Shown piece by piece: positions 59,194-64,000 of a DNA stretch of 64,000 nt; the stretch's first letter is position 1; the number at the start of each line of letters is the position of its first letter. The stretch covers positions 7,575,417-7,639,416 of the forward strand of contig NC_054713.1 of the NCBI RefSeq assembly GCF_016097555.1, given 5' to 3'. A program made the position numbers and the translations under genes. Source of the DNA: Gigantopelta aegis. Taxonomy: Eukaryota > Mollusca > Gastropoda > Neomphalida > Peltospiridae. The notes beneath the pieces were generated by a model. That model was not told the DNA's origin and ran no database searches. It saw only the letters and a list, made by a program, of their open reading frames with translations.

Positions 59194-60791
59194 TATACTA
59201 CTCAAAAGAATTTAAGGGTCAAAAATTTATAACCAAATAAGTTTCAGAGTATATTAGATTCATGATGTAAACTACACCAAAAAATTTATTTATTGTTCCA
59301 TATTTACAAAAAAACACAAATAAACGTCACTGTATAAAAGAAAGTCACATGTTGAAAGTTGAAGGTTGTCAAACATGGATTTTACACATTAGAACATTCG
59401 TTTAATAGTGTGTGAATCCACCCCTGGCGCGACACTCGACACATCGTTGCCTCATGCTGTTGATCAGACGTCTGAAGAACTCTTGGGGAATGGCCTGCCA
59501 CTCTGCCATAAGAAGTTGACCCAGATCATGAAGGTTGGCCGGAGGGGCATGGTTATCTCGAACTCTCCTACCTAATTCGTCCCAGGCGTCTCTATTGGGG
59601 CCAAGTCAGGCGAATATGCTGGCCAATCCATCCTGGCGATACCTTGTTGTCTGAGAAAGTCCATTACCACCATGGCGCGGTGGGGTCTGGCATTGTCATC
59701 CTGCAGAACTGCCCCGCCACCAATCTGCTGAAGGCCTGGGAGAACCAACGGCCGGATAATCTCATTCAGATAGTGGATTCCATTCAGATTGCCATCCACC
59801 ACATAGAGGGGGGTCCTGTGGTGGATAGAGATGCCGCCCCACACCATGACGCTGCCACCACCGAACCGGTGACGTTGTCTAACGTTAACATCAGCGAAGC
59901 GCTCCCCAGGACGTCTGTAGACACGAACCCAACCGTCGTTGAACTGGAGACTAAACCTGGACTCATCAGTGAACATCACTCGACCCCACTGAACACGTTG
60001 CCACCGCAGATGAAGCGTGCACCAGTGACGTCTGGCCGTTCTGTGACGTGGTAGGAGTGGTGGTCGAACAGCCTGGCGATGGCAGCGTAGATTATTGGCT
60101 CTCAGACGATTGCGTATGGTTTGATCAGACACTCGAGTTCCAGTCGCAGTCCGCAGATTGTCACGTAATCGGCGTGCAGTGGTTGTGCGTTGACGTAGAG
60201 CCATATTGGTGATGTAGCGGTCCTCTCTATTTGTAGTGCTTCGGGGTCTTCCCGAACGTGGACGATTTCGAACAGAATTCGTTGCTTGGTACCGTTGCCA
60301 CAGTCGGCCAACGACACTCTGACTGACACCAAGTCTCAGAGCAACATTTCTTTGCGTATTGCCATCCTGAAGCCAAGCAATAGCCCTTCCTCGATCTTCG
60401 ATAGTCAGTTGAAGTCGTACCATTGTCGAATTTGGAGTGTGCACCGTACACGAACGCAAGCTCCAATTATACGGATATTCAGCATTGGGAACATGGAATA
60501 CACGTGCAAAGCGTGCAAATGAAGCGCTTTGTGAAAAAGCAAGTTATGGGCACTTAGCAGACCTTTCGCTTTTGCCCTAATTTACGTGCAAATGTAAGCA
60601 TGTTTTCACCATTAGAACTAGTCGACAGTGTCAATGACAGTGGATTTTAATTCATTTACGGGTTGCTTAGACCCACTTTCGTCAAAATGGAACAATACCA
60701 TGCGTGACATTATGGTCTAGCTAATATAATCGACATTCAGAAAATAATGTCGAAAATATCGTCTGACCCTTAAATTCTTTTGAGTAGTATA
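59194..60791 (-). mobile_element. Tc1/mariner transposon with perfect 28-bp inverted ends
   Basis: Ends 59194-59221 and 60764-60791 are identical inverted repeats starting TATACTACTCAAAAG. The flanking TA fits Tc1 target choice. The element is 1.6 kb with one transposase gene on the minus strand. Perfect ends suggest a recent insertion. Confidence 0.9.
59402..60423 (-). pseudogene. Tc1-type DD34E transposase with one frameshift
   Basis: The frame starts at MVRLQLTIEDRGRAIAW (ATG at 60423). It holds a helix-turn-helix (NVALRLGVSQSVVGRLW), a GRPR hook (RPRSGRPR), and the catalytic motifs FTDESRF, LQDDNARPH and YSPDLAPIE. There are 34 residues between the second Asp and the Glu, which is the Tc1 spacing. 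Right after the Glu the frame breaks (near 59589) and runs into a stop at 59572. The C-terminus continues in another frame (WDELGRRVR...RGGFTHY) to a TAA at 59402-59404. One lost base explains this. The copy could therefore not make full-length transposase. Confidence 0.88.
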
Positions 60792-61800
60792 TGTAGACAT
60801 AATATTGGATGCCTATAATTTTACATATGTTAAAAACAGTTTTAACGTAAACAGGAATCCAAAAGTGTCACAAAAATTGAAAACATCGCATAATGAGCTT
60901 TAAAAAACAAACATTTGGAACGTCACTGTAGTATATAAGTACCATCGATAAAGTGAAAGTAGCATAGCCAACGCAAAACGAAAAAAGGAATCCCTTCAAA
61001 TAATTATGTATCTATTTCAAAGGCGCTACGTAGCGCCCATTACGAATGTGCGTAATGCAAAAACAATCCGGGAATAGGTCGAGGCTGTATGTAATTGTTC
61101 TATAAAATATCCTCTTAAAAGTGACTCGAAAAAAGATAGAAAAAAAAATGCCTCCGAAAAGGTTCAGAATGCTTCTGCAGTGGTTCTGAGTTTCAAAATT
61201 TTCACAGGGGGAGGCCTCCCGAATCACCCGGCTCGGGCACGCCTTTGGTGTGCGTAATGCTAAAAAAAATGTGTGGTTACGCCCCTGTATTTTGTTTCAG
61301 TACTGGGGCTGATATTCAGTTCTTTTATAATATTATTTACTTTAGCAAGCATTAAAGACATTTTTTTTGGTAAAATGTTTTCTTTTGTATTTGTTTTAAC
61401 TTTATGTTTGAGCTAAAAACTGTATTTAAAATATAATTTCAACGTAATTTTGAGGTAACCAATCAGGTAACCCACGGGTTACGCAAATATAATTCACTTA
61501 ACCGAACAACTGGTTATCTAGGTAAAAACCACGTGAACCAACTTCCGGTTACCTCACATTTCGAAATATTGTCCCCTGCATTAATGAAAAATAATGGAGC
61601 GTTGAGACAATACTGTGACTTCACAGGTGTATTTTAAATACATGCCTTGTGAATGCAATCAAAATGTTTAATCCTTGCAAAAACTGCCATATTCAAATTA
61701 TATTAGACGTTAATGCGGTGGACTCTGGAATATACTCTTTGCAAATGAACGGGGGCGTAAAGCATGTTTATAATTTCCGAGTTCACTTGAACAAAGCATA

Positions 61801-61893
61801 AATATTATGAACTGTAAGATATTTTAGTTTAGATATCATAAACCTTGAATATTATGAACTGCAAGATATTTTAGTTTAGATATCATAAACCTT
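61801..61893. repeat. 47-bp tandem duplication
   Basis: ATTATGAACTGTAAGATATT...ATATCATAAACCTT is present twice with one or two differences. Confidence 0.8.
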
Positions 61894-61970
61894 GTAGCAG
61901 AACATACTTAATTTTTTCAGTACTTTGCAAATGTTAAACAACATCCGTGTAAAATGAATGGGTAAGGTGA

Positions 61971-62103
61971 AGTTAGATTTCATTAGCCCTACGTCATAAT
62001 CGTGACAAGTTAGATTTCATTAGCCCTACGTCATAATCGTGACAAGTTAGATTTCATTAGCCCTACGTCATAATCGTGACAAGTTAGATTTCATTAGCTT
62101 TAC
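61971..62103. repeat. 37-bp tandem repeat, about 3.5 copies
   Basis: GTTAGATTTCATTAGCCCTA...CGTCATAATCGTGACAA is repeated; the last copy is degenerate. Confidence 0.85.
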
Positions 62104-63369
62104 CCATAATCATGATGGTGCGATGCCCTCTAAGCATACATGAATATATTAAATTTTTCTGCTTTATTAATAGTTTTTAACAAATAAATTATGCTCAATA
62201 AATTAAAAATACAAGGCTGCAATCAATGTACAACCCCTTCCCTTCTGTTGTTTACCAATCATGCACTATTTAAAAACATTAACAGAGCTCATGTTTACTT
62301 TGAGCCCAGCCACGGCGTTTTGCTAGACTTTTCTCAGCTATGAACAGGGTAAAAACATCCCAGAGAAGTGTTTTGGGACAGAGCATGTTAAATAATATAC
62401 TCACAATAATGACACATGGGCCAAAATCCATAAACATTTTTCAACCAATGCCAACCATAAAAAATGGCTCACAAGTGGAAAGGGTTCTCGCCACATCCAC
62501 GGCCACTAAGGTGTAGTAAAAAAAATGGTTTGGTTCCGGTTACCCGACCGTCCCTAAATTTTTGGTGCCGACCCTAAACTTTTTTTTAACCTTTTCCCCA
62601 CCCTTTTTTTTCCCACCTGTTTTATTTAATAATCCATTAATATCAATCCTAATTTTCGTCGACTCTAAAAACAACAACTGCAGAGAGATGCCACGAGATC
62701 TGTCAGTCCAAGATCTCGTTACCAGAAGACCCGGAACACTTCGCGCAATTTTACTTCCGAAGAGTTCCAAATGAAAAGCTTCCGAGAGCCATTCGGAACT
62801 CCTCGTACATTTCCACGAAATATAAGCGTAGCGAAATGTGACGAGGTGTTCCGATTCCTTGAATGTCGTTTCATTTGAAATTGATTTAAATACATGTGTA
62901 ATATTATTTGATTTGGATGAGCACATTTTTGACATTCTACTCTGTAAATGGAAGACGCCATTGACACCACATGCTCTCGGACGTGTTCTCGTACTCATTC
63001 GGAACTACTCGGAACTTGTGAATCCAATCTTCAAAATGTTACGCTAGTTTACTGTTAAAAAAGCAGAATGATACAAATTTCCAGTCTATTTTGGTAGGGG
63101 AATCCCCCTAAAACGTAATCGAACTTCTAGAAATACCGAGTTACGATTCAATGTTAAACATAAAGAGTAAACATGAAAATACCCGATTATGCTGAAAAGA
63201 TTACTTAAATTAAATATTTAGACATCAACTCTATCAATATTTTGCATTTTTTGACAAATAACCCCTGTATTTATTATTAAATATGATGATATCCATGGCA
63301 TTTGAAATGAACTGGTAGTACCCAAAACCTTAAGAAATGACAACTCTTTTCACATTTAATAGCGTCTGC

Positions 63370-63733
63370 AGTGCTGTAGTTGTGAAGGGGTGTAACCATG
63401 TTGTGGATCAGACCTTTAAAAGCAAAAATACAAACCTGTTTTACCTCTTTGTCAACAGTGCAAAGATACTGTGCAGTGTCCTTATGGACGACCAAAAGGG
63501 AAACTGTTTTCCTGAAAATAGTTGTTTTCTTTTGATATCTCTGCTATGTGGATAGTTAGTATGGAGATCTTTTTGTTAACTTATTTTGTTAATTTTTTAT
63601 TGACATCTTCGTTGTGTTAATGATGTACATTTTGTTACTGCAATACTGGCAATGAAATAGGCCGGGAAGATCAGTGTTGCTGCTGTAGTTGTGAGGGGGT
63701 GTAACCATGTTGTGGATCAGACCTTTGATATTA
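63370..63733. repeat. Two direct copies of a ~50-base segment
   Basis: GCTGTAGTTGTGAAGGGGTG...TGTGGATCAGACCTTT at 63373-63421 recurs at 63680-63728 with almost no change. Between them lies AT-rich DNA. Confidence 0.6.
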
Positions 63734-64000
63734 AAACTTTTTTCCAATGAACAAATTATAGTGTTATTTTAGTGTTATCGTAGTTTATAACCGTACCGTG
63801 TAGTATTAGACTTGGGCGGTGTTTACATTAATACCGATTGTGGTTTGACTAGGTTACGACATGGGTTTTTTTTATAGAAAATAATTAATGATTCTCATTA
63901 GAGTATGTATTGTCAGTTGCACTGTAACACAAAGAAAGAGCTTTTAATATATTAATCTGCTATACTATTCAGGAAAATGGGGGGGGGGGGGGGGAGAGTT

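Larger units (their letters stand above)
58825..61578. mobile_element. CAGGG-ended DNA transposon relic with a Tc1 element inside
   Basis: Inverted ends match over 15 bases with one mismatch (CAGGGCACAATATTT; the other end has CAGGGG). The direct flanks are CATTAA at 58819-58824 and 61579-61584. Without the Tc1 insert the element is about 1.15 kb. Subterminal parts on both sides carry GGTTACGCAAA-like and AACCG motifs. No transposase of its own is recognised, so it is probably non-autonomous. Confidence 0.7.
61585..64000. other. AT-rich flank upstream of the PXYLP1-like exon
   Basis: Besides the tandem repeats at 61801, 61971 and 63373 I see no exon. A 152-codon frame on the minus strand at 62540-62998 has no family resemblance. 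Confidence 0.4.

Noticed and set aside
59644-60054. 136-residue plus-strand frame opposite the transposase
   Set aside because: Shadow of the GC-richer transposase gene; no domain.
62540-62998. 152-residue minus-strand frame, with a 60-residue start MASSIYRVECQKCAHPN in an overlapping frame
   Set aside because: No family resemblance, no clear splice sites, and overlapping frames are equally open.

Overview
The window is eukaryotic nuclear DNA, most likely from a mollusc. The genes are split by GT-AG introns, one gene carries peritrophin-type chitin-binding domains, and tRNA-headed SINEs of a type common in gastropods and bivalves lie throughout. The mollusc assignment rests on my recollection of those SINEs and was not checked by search. 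No bacterial gene, operon, CRISPR array or LTR/retroviral fossil was recognised.

Three host genes are supported. (1) At 1188-3831 (+) lie the last three coding exons of a chitin-binding protein with two peritrophin-A domains; its 5' end was not found. (2) At 7794-45877 (+) lies a complete DHX36/RHAU-type DEAH-box G-quadruplex helicase. I rebuilt it as 26 coding exons (1104 residues) with matching splice phases at every junction. It has the RHAU-specific motif, the helicase motifs [15 protein letters not shown] and QRKGRAGR, the HA2/OB region and a long charged C-terminal tail. (3) At 56729-57912 (-) lies the last exon of a histidine-acid-phosphatase-fold protein most like 2-phosphoxylose phosphatase (PXYLP1). 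All three catalytic motifs I can align are replaced, so it looks like a pseudophosphatase.

Much of the rest is mobile DNA. There are about 45 SINE copies or fragments in at least three head families (called A, B and C here) that share exchangeable 3' tails, several nested with clear target duplications. Seven elements have CAGGG-like ends, and most are flanked by duplications of about 6 bp; several carry their own minisatellite. Other items are a Harbinger-like MITE, a Tc1/mariner (DD34E) copy with perfect 28-bp ends nested in one of the CAGGG elements, foldback elements and one LINE fragment.

The least expected pattern is that tandem arrays start at, or copy, real splice sites. An array beginning at a splice donor fills an intron of the chitin-binding gene. 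A 2.8-kb array of 24-bp units in DHX36 intron 11 repeats the exon-11 donor about thirty times. DHX36 intron 17 holds a decayed copy of the exon-18 acceptor plus 13 codons. Separately, the acceptors of DHX36 exons 21 and 25 are built from SINE-type tails.

Layout: 1-4.4 kb chitin-binding gene; 4.4-7.8 kb intergenic SINEs; 7.8-46.2 kb DHX36; 46.2-56.6 kb intergenic repeats and minisatellites; 56.7-57.9 kb pseudophosphatase exon; 58-64 kb upstream sequence with the nested transposons.
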